Source of the DNA: an uncultured Polaribacter sp.
GTDB lineage: Bacteria; Bacteroidota; Bacteroidia; Flavobacteriales; Flavobacteriaceae
Reading direction: 5' to 3'
DNA: 64,000 nucleotides
Assembly: GCF_947503875.1 (NCBI RefSeq)
Contig: NZ_CANNFH010000008.1
Span: 62,001-126,000 of the forward strand
Part shown: positions 7,651 through 17,456 of the stretch, piece after piece
Layout: each line of letters starts with the position of its first letter
Position numbering within the stretch: the first letter of the stretch is position 1
Notes under the pieces: generated by a model
Databases searched by the model: none
Told to the model about the DNA's origin: nothing
Seen by the model: the letters and a program-made list of their open reading frames with translations, nothing else
Program-made: the position numbers and the translations under genes

Positions 7651-9726
7651 ATGTCCCAAAAAATGAGTAGAAAATCCATAGAAAATATAAAAATTTTAAA
7701 AGATTTTACAGCACCTCAAAAATCTTTTCAACATGAAAATTTTGTAGCAGGTATTGCTCCTAATTTAAGAGGGCCATACAGCACAATGTATGTAAGACGA
7801 CCTTGGACAATTAGACAATATGCTGGTTTTTCTACCGCAGAAGAAAGCAATGCTTTTTACAGAAGAAATTTGGCTGCTGGGCAAAAAGGGTTATCTGTAG
7901 CGTTTGATTTAGCTACGCACAGGGGCTATGATTCTGACCACGAACGTGTGCAAGGAGATGTTGGAAAAGCAGGCGTTGCCATAGATTCTGTAGAAGATAT
8001 GAAAGTTCTGTTTGACCAAATTCCGTTAGATAAAATGTCTGTTTCTATGACTATGAATGGCGCTGTTCTGCCAATTCTAGCGTTTTATATTGTTTCTGCA
8101 GAAGAACAAGGTGTTTCACCTGAATTACTATCTGGTACCATTCAAAATGATATATTAAAGGAGTTTATGGTTAGAAACACGTATATCTATCCTCCTACTC
8201 CATCTATGCAAATTATTGCAGATATTTTTGAATATACCAGCAAAAACATGCCAAAATTCAATTCAATCTCTATTTCTGGTTACCACATGCAAGAAGCTGG
8301 GGCAACTGCAGAAATAGAATTGGCTTACACCTTAGCAGACGGACTAGAATATATTAGAAAAGGCTTAGAAACAGGAATGGATATTGATGATTTTGCGCCA
8401 AGATTGTCTTTCTTTTGGGCAATTGGTATGGATCATTTTACTGAAATTGCAAAACTGCGAGCTGCACGAATGTTATGGGCAAAAATTGTAAAACAATTCA
8501 ACCCAAAAAACCCAAAATCTTTAGCTTTAAGAACGCATTGCCAAACTAGTGGTTGGTCTTTAACGGAGCAAGACCCATTTAATAATGTAGCCAGAACAAC
8601 TATTGAAGCAATGGCTGCTGCCTTTGGTGGCACACAAAGTTTGCATACCAATGCTTTAGATGAAGCTATTGCATTACCCACAGATTTTTCTGCAAGAATT
8701 GCCAGAAACACTCAAATTTATTTACAAGAAGAAACTCATATTACAAAAACAGTAGATCCTTGGGCAGGCAGTTATCATGTAGAAGAATTAACTGCTAATA
8801 TTGCTAATAAAGCTTGGGAATTGATTGCAGAAGTTGAAGAGTTAGGAGGCATGACAAAAGCCATAGAAAAAGGGATTCCAAAGTTAAGAATAGAAGAAGC
8901 TGCCGCCATTAAACAAGCCAAAATAGACAGTGGAGCAGATGTAATTGTTGGTGTAAATAAATACCAATTAGACAAAGAAGACCCTTTACATATTTTAGAG
9001 GTTGATAATGAAGCTGTGAGAAAATCTCAAATTGAAAGATTAGAAAACTTAAAAGCGAATAGAAATTATAAAAAGGTGCAAAATTGCTTAACACTTTTAA
9101 CAAATTCGGCAAAGTCAGGTAAAGAAAATCTTTTAGAATTGGCAGTAAAAGCGGCAAGAGAAAGAGCAACCTTAGGCGAAATTTCAGATGCTTTAGAAGT
9201 TGTTTTTGGCAGACATAAAGCAGTAACTAAATCTATTTCTGGTGTGTATAGAAAAGAAATAAAAGACGATAAATTATTTAAAGAAGCAACTGATTTAGCA
9301 AATAAATTTGCTGAATTAGAAGGCAGAAGACCAAGAATAATGATTGCTAAACTAGGACAAGATGGCCATGATAGAGGTGCAAAAGTTGTAGCAACTGGTT
9401 ATGCAGACTTGGGTTTTGATGTTGATATTGGTCCTTTGTTTCAAACACCACAAGAAGCCGTAAAACAAGCGGTAGAGAATGATGTGCATATTTTAGGAAT
9501 ATCCTCATTAGCAGCAGGCCACAAAACCTTAGTCCCACAAGTTATTGCCGAGTTAAATAAGTACGGTAGAGCAGATATTATGGTAATTGTAGGTGGTGTA
9601 ATTCCCGCACAAGACTATCAGTTTTTGTTTGATGCAGGAGCTGTTGGCATTTTTGGCCCAGGAACCAAAATTGCGCAAGCAGCCATAGATTTAATTACGA
9701 TATTAATAGACAGTATTGCTGAGTAA
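7651..9726 (+). CDS. mutB: Methylmalonyl-CoA mutase, large (catalytic) subunit
   Basis: Adenosylcobalamin-dependent mutase linking propionyl-CoA metabolism with succinyl-CoA. The barrel domain contains [18 protein letters not shown], the substrate-site segment [13 protein letters not shown] and the [13 protein letters not shown] motif. The C-terminal B12 domain has DGHDRG near residues 571-576, with His573 as lower cobalt ligand, followed by GISSLAAGH and a GG motif. At 691 residues it is slightly shorter than many homologues, mostly at the N-terminus. ATG at 7663 is an alternative start. No cobalamin riboswitch was recognised upstream of mutA. Confidence 0.97.
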   Translation: MSQKMSRKSIENIKILKDFTAPQKSFQHENFVAGIAPNLRGPYSTMYVRRPWTIRQYAGFSTAEESNAFYRRNLAAGQKGLSVAFDLATHRGYDSDHERVQGDVGKAGVAIDSVEDMKVLFDQIPLDKMSVSMTMNGAVLPILAFYIVSAEEQGVSPELLSGTIQNDILKEFMVRNTYIYPPTPSMQIIADIFEYTSKNMPKFNSISISGYHMQEAGATAEIELAYTLADGLEYIRKGLETGMDIDDFAPRLSFFWAIGMDHFTEIAKLRAARMLWAKIVKQFNPKNPKSLALRTHCQTSGWSLTEQDPFNNVARTTIEAMAAAFGGTQSLHTNALDEAIALPTDFSARIARNTQIYLQEETHITKTVDPWAGSYHVEELTANIANKAWELIAEVEELGGMTKAIEKGIPKLRIEEAAAIKQAKIDSGADVIVGVNKYQLDKEDPLHILEVDNEAVRKSQIERLENLKANRNYKKVQNCLTLLTNSAKSGKENLLELAVKAARERATLGEISDALEVVFGRHKAVTKSISGVYRKEIKDDKLFKEATDLANKFAELEGRRPRIMIAKLGQDGHDRGAKVVATGYADLGFDVDIGPLFQTPQEAVKQAVENDVHILGISSLAAGHKTLVPQVIAELNKYGRADIMVIVGGVIPAQDYQFLFDAGAVGIFGPGTKIAQAAIDLITILIDSIAE

Positions 9727-9768
9727 TATTTATATTATTTAAAACTAATGTGTTTTCTATTTAAATAA

Positions 9769-9828
9769 AGAAATCTCAAATTAAACACAAGATTTCTCAA
9801 CAGCACTTCGTTGCGTTTGAAATGACAG
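9769..9828. repeat. REP-like intergenic repeat unit (single copy here)
   Basis: An 8-base inverted repeat AGAAATCT (9769-9776) / AGATTTCT (9790-9797) is followed by a GC-richer tail ending in GAAATGACA (9819-9827). The sequence character differs from the flanks. From memory, similar units with AGATTTCTC and GAAATGACA are scattered through Flavobacteriaceae genomes. Confidence 0.5.
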
Positions 9829-10061
9829 TAGTTAATTTTTAACTGCATAAAAAACAGAAACTGCAATAATTATATAAAACTCGCTATTCATTAATTTCAA
9901 GTATTTTTTAGATTTCTGTAGAATTAGTATGCTAAAAAACGAAACGTGTTGTAATACATTTATAATTGACAACTAAAGAAAACTGATTATTAAACTTTTT
10001 TGTGAATTATCACCCTTTTATTTTAAAATATTTAACACATTAATAGTACACTTCCAAAGGG

Positions 10062-10069
10062 TAAATTTG
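10062..10069 (+). promoter_or_regulatory. Flavobacterial -7 box TAAATTTG upstream of ccsBA
   Basis: The box matches TAnnTTTG exactly. It predicts transcription beginning near 10076, which favours translation from the ATG at 10128 rather than the one at 10077. No clear TTG -33 element was found at the expected spacing. Confidence 0.4.
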
Positions 10070-10127
10070 CCCTTTTATGCTTAAATTTGCAACTCTTATA
10101 AAACGCATTTTAAAGCAATACAAAAGG

Positions 10128-13100
10128 ATGAAAAAAGTATTCGATTTTCTATATTCTACCCGTCTAATGGCCATTTTATTTATCGTTTATGCAACAGCAA
10201 TGGGCGTTGCTACTTTTATAGAAAACGACTATGGCACGCAAACATCTAAAGCACTAGTTTACAATGCTTGGTGGTTTGAGTTGATTATGGCTTTGTTTGT
10301 GGTTAATTTCTTTGGAAACATTTTTAGATACAAACTTTATAAAAAAGAAAAATGGGCAGTTTTATTGTTCCATGCTTCGTTCTTATTAATTCTTCTGGGT
10401 GCAGGTATTACTAGATATATTGGTTATGAAGGTATCATGTTAATTGAAGAAGGAGAAACCACCAATAAATTCTTATCGGAAACTACCTATGTAAATGCAA
10501 TTGTAGACGATGGCACTTCACAAAAACCAGAAATTAATGAACCTATACTCTTATCTGCTTGGGGTTCTAATTCTTGGTCTTATTCAGACAATTTTGTAGA
10601 CAAAGAAAAAGCTGTAGATTTTAAATTTGAATTGGTAGATTATATACCTTGGGCAGAAGAAAAGTTGGTTGAAGATGAAAACGGAGTAGAACATTTATTC
10701 TTTGTTGAATCTTCTGATGGCACAAGACACGAACATTATATACCAAGATTTACGATACAAAATATTCATGGTATTTTAGTAGGTTTTGATGCTAAAGAAG
10801 AAGATTACACCGTAAACTTTATCAAAGAAAACAACACGCTAAAAATGATTTCTAAGGCAGATGGCGATTGGTTTAGAATGGCAGATCAAAAAAGAGGAAG
10901 AGTTGTAAAAGACTCGTTAGCAGAATTTAATTACCTGTCTTTGCATAATATTGGCGATTTACAATTTGTAATACCAGAACCCCCTACAAAAGGAAAAATG
11001 CAAACTGTAAGAGGTCCTAAGAGTGACAAAGTACAAGATATTATTGTTTTAGATGTTACTGCAAATAATGAAACTAAAAGAGTAGAATTAAGAGGAAGTA
11101 AATTTAATGCAGATGGTTCTAAAACTTTAGAAGTTGGTGGCCTAAACTTTAGAATGCTGTATGGTGCAAAAATTTTAGAAACACCTTTTGCTATAAAATT
11201 GAATGATTTTCAGCTCGAAAAATATCCTGGCTCAGAAAGCGCTGCTTCTTATGCAAGTGAAGTAACTGTAATAGACCCAAAAGAAACCTTTAATTATAGA
11301 ATTTTCATGAATCATATCTTAGATCACAGAGGTTACAAATTCTTTCAGGCGAGTTATGATTTAACTGGAGAAAAGGAAGAAACACATCTATCTGTCAATC
11401 ATGATTTTTTAGGAACCTTTGTAACCTATTTGGGTTACTTTTTACTATATTTTGGTTTAACTATGGCTTTATTTGTAAAAAATACTCGTTTTGACGATTT
11501 GAAAAAAAGGCTCGTAAAAATTAGAAAGAGAAAAGCGAATTTGACTACAATAGCCATCTTACTTGTATCAAGTTTAACATTTGCACAGCATTCAGATGGA
11601 CATCAAACCAAAAAGGTTACCAACCAACAGATAGATTCTATTTTACAAGCAAATATGGTGGATGCGAAACATGCAGACAGCTTTAATAGACTTGTAATAC
11701 AAGATAATGGTAGAATGAAGCCTGCGCATACGTTTGCTTCTGAGTTGGTTAGAAAAGTAAGTAAAACCGAAAAGTTTAAAGGTATGGAACCTAGTCAGGT
11801 TTTATTATCTATTATAGAAAACCCTTATTTGTGGTATGAAGTGCCAATTATTTACCTAGAAAAAGGAAACACACAAGTAAGAGATTTTATTGGTGTTGCA
11901 CAATCTGCAACCCACGCAAGTTTGTCTAGTTTTATTACAGAAACTGGTGTATATAAAATTAAAGAGAAAGTAGAGCAAGCACAAAAAAACAAGATTAAAA
12001 ATAAGTTTGAAAAAGACTTAATTAATATTGATAAAAGAATTGGACTTTTATACAGCGCCATTGGAGGCGCAATTTTAAAAATTTACCCAATTCCTGGAGA
12101 TGAAAACAACAAATGGGTTTCTAGATTAGAAGCTTCTGAAGCTGGATTTAAAGGAACAGATTCTGTTTTTGTAAAACAATCTTTACCCGTTTACATTAAC
12201 TTTTTACAAAAAGCTAAAAAAACAGGAGACTACAAAGATGCCGACAAGATTTTGGGAGGTATTAAAAAGTTTCAACAAAAATTTGGAGCCGAAGTTAACT
12301 TAGAAAAAGATAAGATAGACTATGAGATTTCTTACAACAAAATACAACCTTTTCAAACCTTAGCAAAATACTATGGTTATGTAAGTTTATTGATGCTAAT
12401 ATTTGTGATTTGGCAGATATTTGCTTCTAAAAAATGGGTAAATATTTCTGTGAAGACACTCTCTGTTGTTGTGGTAGGTTTATTTATTTTACACACCTTA
12501 AGTTTACTAATTAGATGGTACATTAGTGGTTATGCGCCATGGAGTAATGCTTATGAATCTATAATTTTTGTTGCTTGGGCAACCATGCTTTTTGGTTTAT
12601 GGATTGGTAAAAACTCTGCATTAACCATTACAGCAACTGCATTTTTAGTGGCAATTACCTTAGGTTTTGCGCATCAAAACTGGTTAGACCCAGAGATTGC
12701 CAATTTACAACCCGTTTTAAATTCTTGGTGGCTTTTGGTACATACTTCTATTATTGTAGCAAGTTATGGACCACTTTCTTTAGGAATGATTTTAGGTATT
12801 GTAGCACTCTTTTTAATGGTATTTACTACCAAAAAGAACAGTAAAAAAATGGACTTAAACATTAAAGAATTAACCATTATTAACGAACAAGCCATTACTG
12901 TTGGTTTGGTAATGTTAACCATTGGTAACTTTTTAGGTGGTATGTGGGCAAATGAAAGTTGGGGACGTTATTGGGGTTGGGACCCTAAAGAAACGTGGGC
13001 CTTAATTTCTATTATGTTGTATGCTTTTGTTTTACACATGCGTTTAATACCTGGTTTAAGAGGTAGACTTGCTTTTAACTTTGCATCTGCCTTCACGTAT

Positions 13101-13289
13101 TTATCTATTATGATGACCTACTTTGGTGTTAATTTTTACTTATCTGGCTTGCATTCTTATGCTAGTGGAGACAAAGTAGTTACACCAAAAGAGGCGTACC
13201 TTTATATTGGCTTTTTAATTGTTTTAACCATTGCAGCCTCGTTTAAATATAAAAAGTATTTCAAAAAACAAGTAAAACAAAAAAATTAG
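10128..13289 (+). CDS. ccsBA: Cytochrome c biogenesis protein CcsBA (ResB-CcsA fusion)
   Basis: System II cytochrome c maturation protein that exports haem and attaches it to apocytochromes. The N-terminal half has ResB-like membrane helices and a periplasmic domain. A signal-like hydrophobic stretch lies around residues 480-500. The C-terminal CcsA half carries the haem-handling WWD motif (WGRYWGWDPKETW, about residues 945-957) and many helices. A longer frame opens at ATG 10077, but the first 17 residues look dispensable and the -7 box at 10062-10069 lies right before it. The chosen start gives MKKVFDFLYSTRLMA, a normal ResB-like beginning, and about 1053 residues, as is usual for Bacteroidetes fusions. 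Confidence 0.93.
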   Translation: MKKVFDFLYSTRLMAILFIVYATAMGVATFIENDYGTQTSKALVYNAWWFELIMALFVVNFFGNIFRYKLYKKEKWAVLLFHASFLLILLGAGITRYIGYEGIMLIEEGETTNKFLSETTYVNAIVDDGTSQKPEINEPILLSAWGSNSWSYSDNFVDKEKAVDFKFELVDYIPWAEEKLVEDENGVEHLFFVESSDGTRHEHYIPRFTIQNIHGILVGFDAKEEDYTVNFIKENNTLKMISKADGDWFRMADQKRGRVVKDSLAEFNYLSLHNIGDLQFVIPEPPTKGKMQTVRGPKSDKVQDIIVLDVTANNETKRVELRGSKFNADGSKTLEVGGLNFRMLYGAKILETPFAIKLNDFQLEKYPGSESAASYASEVTVIDPKETFNYRIFMNHILDHRGYKFFQASYDLTGEKEETHLSVNHDFLGTFVTYLGYFLLYFGLTMALFVKNTRFDDLKKRLVKIRKRKANLTTIAILLVSSLTFAQHSDGHQTKKVTNQQIDSILQANMVDAKHADSFNRLVIQDNGRMKPAHTFASELVRKVSKTEKFKGMEPSQVLLSIIENPYLWYEVPIIYLEKGNTQVRDFIGVAQSATHASLSSFITETGVYKIKEKVEQAQKNKIKNKFEKDLINIDKRIGLLYSAIGGAILKIYPIPGDENNKWVSRLEASEAGFKGTDSVFVKQSLPVYINFLQKAKKTGDYKDADKILGGIKKFQQKFGAEVNLEKDKIDYEISYNKIQPFQTLAKYYGYVSLLMLIFVIWQIFASKKWVNISVKTLSVVVVGLFILHTLSLLIRWYISGYAPWSNAYESIIFVAWATMLFGLWIGKNSALTITATAFLVAITLGFAHQNWLDPEIANLQPVLNSWWLLVHTSIIVASYGPLSLGMILGIVALFLMVFTTKKNSKKMDLNIKELTIINEQAITVGLVMLTIGNFLGGMWANESWGRYWGWDPKETWALISIMLYAFVLHMRLIPGLRGRLAFNFASAFTYLSIMMTYFGVNFYLSGLHSYASGDKVVTPKEAYLYIGFLIVLTIAASFKYKKYFKKQVKQKN

Positions 13290-13355
13290 GAACTTGTTTT
13301 AAAAGTTTCCTTAAAATTAAGCGGTAAGTTTTTTATGATAATTCATAAGAAAATG

Positions 13356-13363
13356 TATTTTTG
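13356..13363 (+). promoter_or_regulatory. Flavobacterial -7 box TATTTTTG
   Basis: A TAnnTTTG match 28 bases before the ATG of the next gene, followed by a T/C-rich stretch. It predicts a leader of about 20 bases. The -33 element is not clear. Confidence 0.4.
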
Positions 13364-13391
13364 CCTTTCTAAATTTTAACAATAAAACAAT

Positions 13392-13907
13392 ATGTTTCAT
13401 AAAAATATAAAATTAATTTTAGCAAGTTTAATTACAGTTTGGGCAGTATATCAATTCAGCCAAGGCAATATAATGAACGGAATTTCCATCTTATTATTAG
13501 CCGGGATTTTTGTGTTATTTTATTTTAAAAACGAGTTTATTTTACTAGCTTTTTTACAATTGCGTAAACAAAATTTTGAAGGCACAAAAAAGTGGTTGGG
13601 CTACATTAAAAATCCTGAGGCTGCTTTAATAACAAAGCAACAAGGTTACTTTAACTATTTACATGGTATTATGTTAAGCCAAACAAACATGACACAGTCA
13701 GAGAAATTTCTAAGAAAAGCAGTTAAACTTGGCTTAGCTATGGATCATGATTTGGCAATGGCAAAACTACAATTAGCAGGTATTGCAATGACCAAAAGAC
13801 GTAAAAGAGAAGCAACAAACTTAATGGCTGAAGCTAAAAAGCTAGACAAGCATGGCATGTTAAAAGAACAAATGCAAATGATGAAACAGCAAATGAAGAA
13901 AATCTAA
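13392..13907 (+). CDS. Membrane-anchored TPR-like protein
   Basis: A 171-residue protein of unknown function. Two hydrophobic helices (about residues 7-24 and 30-50) are followed by a soluble helical part. That part reads like one or two tetratricopeptide units (GYFNYLHGIMLSQTNMTQSE, then KFLRKAVKLGL). The tail is basic and methionine-rich (MLKEQMQMMKQQMKKI). Flavobacterial homologues are, as I recall, labelled DUF2892-containing. It has its own promoter-like box and is followed by a terminator shared with the convergent LysM gene. Confidence 0.8.
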   Translation: MFHKNIKLILASLITVWAVYQFSQGNIMNGISILLLAGIFVLFYFKNEFILLAFLQLRKQNFEGTKKWLGYIKNPEAALITKQQGYFNYLHGIMLSQTNMTQSEKFLRKAVKLGLAMDHDLAMAKLQLAGIAMTKRRKREATNLMAEAKKLDKHGMLKEQMQMMKQQMKKI

Positions 13908-13939
13908 GGGTTAGATTGTTGGGTGCTTAGAAAACTCAT

Positions 13940-13977
13940 AAAAAAACGGATAAAATAAAATTTTATCCGTTTTTTTA
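13940..13977. terminator. Bidirectional terminator between convergent genes
   Basis: A near-perfect hairpin with arms AAAAAACGGATAAAA and TTTTATCCGTTTTTT. It gives a T-run on both strands, so it can end the TPR-like gene and the LysM gene. Confidence 0.88.
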
Positions 13978-13994
13978 TGACTAATTTTACCGTT

Positions 13995-15641
13995 TTAATC
14001 TATAGTTGATAAAGTTAAATCTGCATTAAACTTTACCATAAATAAACCTTTATTTTCGGTTGTTTTAAACATGTTTTTCTCATAATCAAACTTACTTTGT
14101 ACACGGTAAGAAACACCTTCGCTGAACGTTTTTTTAAGCGACTTTCCCGAAGCTAAACGCATTAATACATCATAAGTAACATCAAAGCCTTTTGTAGCGT
14201 AATAATTTGGTAGCACTCCGTTTTTAGACAAAAATTTCGCATTAAAATTAATTACCTCTGCAACATCTTCTTTACTATACTCGTCACTTACATAGGTAAA
14301 ATCTAATTTTGCTAATTTTAAATTATCAATTTTATTAAAGGCGCTATTTTTATCAAAAGTAAAAACCCTAGCAGTTACATCTTCCTCTAAACTAATTAAA
14401 CTATTTACTGCACTTGCTACAATAATAGGATCTTTAGTGGTTAATATTACCACATTATCTACATTTGGTTTTAATGCTTCTGTAAATTTTTCTCTTTTTA
14501 TATAACCGTCTTCAGAAGTTATGGTACTTAGCGTTACAGAGTCCTTAGCCTTTAAAATTATGCTTAATTTTTCTGCATGTATTGCTGCATCACTGGTACC
14601 ATCTCTAACAATAATTACATTGCCCTTTGTAACCTTTTCTTGAAAATAATTAGATAATCTTAATCTGTATTCCGTTTTATTTGGGGCTGTTGTTACAATT
14701 TGTTTTGTAGAAAAACTAGCTTGCTTTTTAGAATAAACCGGAAAAACAATTGGTGTATTCACTTTATTAGCTAACATTTTTACCTCCTCAGAATACAATG
14801 GCCCAATAATTACGTCATTTTCATTTAAATTATTCTCGGCAATAATGGTATTTAATTTAGTACTGTTTTTACCAGTATCAAAAACAGAAACGTCTATAGA
14901 AATACCTTGTTTCCTTAACGAGTCTATTGCTATTTCTGCTCCCAAATACATATCTGTTACAATATTGGCTAGTTTACTGTTATCAAAAATATCGTTTTCA
15001 GATAATGTATCTAATTCCTGTGTTCTAAAAGGTAAGAAAATAGCTGTTTTTAAACGAATCCCTTCTTGTATTACATCACTGTATAACAATACATCTTCTT
15101 CAGTTTCTAGCTCAACTTCTTCTTGTGCTTCCTCTTTAACAGCAAGCTTTGCAATTTTTATAACCTGACCTGTTTTTAATCCTTCCGACAATTCTGGATT
15201 TAAATTTACAAGATCTTCACTAGAAACTTTATAAAACCTTGTAAGGCTATAAAAAGTATCTCCTTTTTTGACTAAATGTATTTTATAATCTTTTTTTAAA
15301 GTAGCTAATAAAAGTTCTTTTTGTTTCTTTTTATCGGCTAAAAAATTATTTTGTTTATCACTTATAACATCTTTTGCTTTTTCCTTTGATGCATTATCCT
15401 TTGTATTTTTAACGCCACTACTCTTTTTATTTGGAATTATAATAACAGTATTAGGCGCTGGTTTTTTAGATATACCTGGATTAAGGCGAAGCAAGTCTCT
15501 TGTTTTTATATCTAATTTCTTAGCTATTAAACGCATACTCTCTCCTTCTTTTACCTTATATTCTATGTATTTTTTTTGTTGACCACAAGAAATGGTAAAC
15601 GTTATCATACATAAAAAAACAAAAAATTGAAGATGTTTCAT
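13995..15641 (-). CDS. LysM lipoprotein with type I periplasmic-binding domain
   Basis: A predicted lipoprotein with the signal MKHLQFFVFLCMITFTISC and lipid-attached Cys19. Two LysM peptidoglycan-binding repeats follow: KVKEGESMRLIAKKLDI in the first and HLVKKGDTFYSLTRFYKV in the second, joined by a lysine-rich linker. The rest resembles type I periplasmic binding proteins (LivJ/LppC-like), as in FLPFRTQELDTLSEN and VIIGPLYSEEVKMLANKV. The start is set five bases after the guaA stop; a longer frame to 15656 would overlap guaA and spoil the signal peptide. The ligand is unknown. LppC/LpoA-like folds regulate peptidoglycan synthases, so a wall-sensing role is plausible. Confidence 0.88.
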   Translation of the reverse strand: MKHLQFFVFLCMITFTISCGQQKKYIEYKVKEGESMRLIAKKLDIKTRDLLRLNPGISKKPAPNTVIIIPNKKSSGVKNTKDNASKEKAKDVISDKQNNFLADKKKQKELLLATLKKDYKIHLVKKGDTFYSLTRFYKVSSEDLVNLNPELSEGLKTGQVIKIAKLAVKEEAQEEVELETEEDVLLYSDVIQEGIRLKTAIFLPFRTQELDTLSENDIFDNSKLANIVTDMYLGAEIAIDSLRKQGISIDVSVFDTGKNSTKLNTIIAENNLNENDVIIGPLYSEEVKMLANKVNTPIVFPVYSKKQASFSTKQIVTTAPNKTEYRLRLSNYFQEKVTKGNVIIVRDGTSDAAIHAEKLSIILKAKDSVTLSTITSEDGYIKREKFTEALKPNVDNVVILTTKDPIIVASAVNSLISLEEDVTARVFTFDKNSAFNKIDNLKLAKLDFTYVSDEYSKEDVAEVINFNAKFLSKNGVLPNYYATKGFDVTYDVLMRLASGKSLKKTFSEGVSYRVQSKFDYEKNMFKTTENKGLFMVKFNADLTLSTID

Positions 15642-15646
15642 ATATT

Positions 15647-17182
15647 TTATTCCCATTCTATTGTAGCTGGAGGTTTAGAACTAATATCGTACACTACTCT
15701 ATTAACGCCTTTTACTTGATTTATTATTTTATTTGATGTTTTTTGTAAGAACTCGTAAGGTAAGTTTACCCAATCTGCTGTCATACCATCTGTACTTTCT
15801 ACAGCTCTTAAGGCTACCACTTTTTCATAAGTACGCTCATCTCCCATAACTCCAACAGAGTTTACCGGTAAAAGCATTGCGCCTGCTTGCCAAACACTAT
15901 CATACAAACCGTCTTCTTTTAATCCGTTTATAAAAATAGCATCTACATCTTGTAATATTCTTACTTTTTCTTCAGTAATATCTCCTAAAATTCTAATTCC
16001 TAAACCTGGCCCTGGAAAAGGGTGACGCCCTAATAATTCTGAATCTATTCCCATAGACGCCCCAACTCTTCTCACTTCATCTTTAAAAATCATTCTTAGA
16101 GGCTCTACAATTTTCAACTTCATATAATCTGGCAAACCACCTACATTATGATGACTTTTTATGGTTGCTGATGGACCACCGTTTACAGAAACAGATTCTA
16201 TAACATCTGGATAAATTGTACCTTGTGCTAGCCAAGTTACGTCTTTTATTTGATGTGCTTCATCATCAAAGACTTCAATAAAAGCGTTTCCAATAGCTTT
16301 TCTCTTTTTCTCTGGATCTGTAACGCCTTCTAAAGCTTTCAAAAAACGTGCAGATGCATCTACACCTTTAACGTTTAAGCCCATATCTTTATACTGGTCT
16401 AAAACACTTTCAAATTCGTTTTTACGCAATAAACCGTTATTTACAAAAATACAATATAAGTTTTTGCCTATGGCTTTGTTTAATAATACTGCTGCAACTG
16501 TAGAATCTACACCACCAGAAAGGCCTAAAACTACTTTATCATTACCAACTTTATCTTGTAACGCTTTTACGGTACTTTCTACAAAAGAATTTGGTGTCCA
16601 CGTTTGTGCTACGCCCGCAATTTTTACTAAAAAGTTTTCTAATAATTGCTTACCATCTTTAGAGTGATACACTTCTGGATGAAATTGTATAGCAAACGTA
16701 GTTTCTCCATTAATTTTATACGCTGCATTTTCTACATCTTTTGTACTTGCTAAAAGTGTGCCATTTGTTGGTAAATCTTTTATTGTGTCTGAATGACTCA
16801 TCCAAACTTGACTGCCTTCAGAGATATCTGAAAAGAAAAGTTCGTTTTCTTTTATAAAAGATAAATTGGCTCTACCATATTCTCTTGTGTTAGATGGCGC
16901 TACTTTACCACCAGAAAAATGTGCCAAATATTGCGCACCATAACAAACTGCTAAAACCGGTTTTTTACCTCTAATTTCAGATAAATCTGGATGTAAAACA
17001 TTTTCTCCTCTTACAGAGTTTGGACTTCCAGAAAGAATTACTGCTTTAAAATCTTCTTGGTTTTTAGGTGGATTGTTATAAGGATGAATTTCACAATAAA
17101 TGTTTAATTCTCTAACGCGTCTTGCAATTAACTGAGTGTATTGCGAACCGAAATCTAAAATAAGTACTTTGTCTTGTTGCAT
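15647..17182 (-). CDS. guaA: GMP synthase (glutamine-hydrolysing)
   Basis: Converts XMP to GMP with glutamine and ATP. The class I amidotransferase domain begins at [18 protein letters not shown], with the nucleophile Cys in AVCYGAQYL and the His/Glu pair in QFHPEVYHS. The ATP-pyrophosphatase P-loop is [10 protein letters not shown], and the dimerisation domain ends KPPATIEWE. The start [11 protein letters not shown] gives 511 residues, the family norm; an upstream in-frame ATG adds 12 unconserved residues. A TATTTTTG box lies only three bases before this ATG. The LysM gene follows after five bases, an unexpected partner for a purine gene. Confidence 0.98.
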   Translation of the reverse strand: MQQDKVLILDFGSQYTQLIARRVRELNIYCEIHPYNNPPKNQEDFKAVILSGSPNSVRGENVLHPDLSEIRGKKPVLAVCYGAQYLAHFSGGKVAPSNTREYGRANLSFIKENELFFSDISEGSQVWMSHSDTIKDLPTNGTLLASTKDVENAAYKINGETTFAIQFHPEVYHSKDGKQLLENFLVKIAGVAQTWTPNSFVESTVKALQDKVGNDKVVLGLSGGVDSTVAAVLLNKAIGKNLYCIFVNNGLLRKNEFESVLDQYKDMGLNVKGVDASARFLKALEGVTDPEKKRKAIGNAFIEVFDDEAHQIKDVTWLAQGTIYPDVIESVSVNGGPSATIKSHHNVGGLPDYMKLKIVEPLRMIFKDEVRRVGASMGIDSELLGRHPFPGPGLGIRILGDITEEKVRILQDVDAIFINGLKEDGLYDSVWQAGAMLLPVNSVGVMGDERTYEKVVALRAVESTDGMTADWVNLPYEFLQKTSNKIINQVKGVNRVVYDISSKPPATIEWE

Positions 17183-17185
17183 GCG

Positions 17186-17218
17186 CAAAAATAATATTTT
17201 GATTTGGAATTGAACCAA
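17186..17218 (-). promoter_or_regulatory. Promoter-like -33/-7 pair directly before guaA
   Basis: On the - strand TATTTTTG (17186-17193) fits TAnnTTTG, and a TTG (17216-17218) lies 22 bases upstream. Transcription would start almost at the guaA ATG, implying a very short or absent leader. Confidence 0.4.
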
Positions 17219-17251
17219 ATCTTTTAGAAAAAATAACAGCCTTTTTTAAAC

Positions 17252-17280
17252 AAAAAAAAGCGACATTTTCATGCCGCTTT
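17252..17280 (-). terminator. Terminator upstream of guaA
   Basis: On the - strand AAAGCGGC pairs with GTCGCTTT (one G-T pair) around an 8-base loop and is followed by eight T residues. It separates guaA from the upstream FabH-like gene. Confidence 0.85.
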
Positions 17281-17351
17281 AAATGTTTTCACAACGGAAT
17301 AATCCTTAGAGTAAATTTTATAGAATTTAGTGTTTCCGCTAATTGATTTAT

Positions 17352-17449
17352 AAATACAATTTTGAAATCAATTCAAAACATTGGCTTTATCGTATGCTTT
17401 GGATGCGAGCTTGTGAATAATCACTTAAAAATACAATCTTAAAATCAAT
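17352..17449. repeat. Short direct repeat between guaA and the FabH-like gene
   Basis: Two 21-base copies (17352-17372 and 17429-17449) share AAATACAAT and AAATCAAT and differ at two positions. They lie 56 bases apart in the 3' untranslated part of the FabH-like gene. No function is evident. Confidence 0.45.
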
Positions 17450-17456
17450 ATGTACC

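Larger units (their letters stand above)
9727..10076. other. Intergenic region of about 350 bases
   Basis: No gene is visible on either strand. It contains the repeat-like element listed at 9769-9828 and a promoter-like box at 10062-10069. The remainder is AT-rich sequence with nothing recognisable. Confidence 0.7.

Noticed and set aside
14845..15168. + strand ORF of 107 residues opposite the LysM gene
   Set aside because: It is antisense to a well-supported lipoprotein and has serine/threonine-rich composition from reading the opposite strand.
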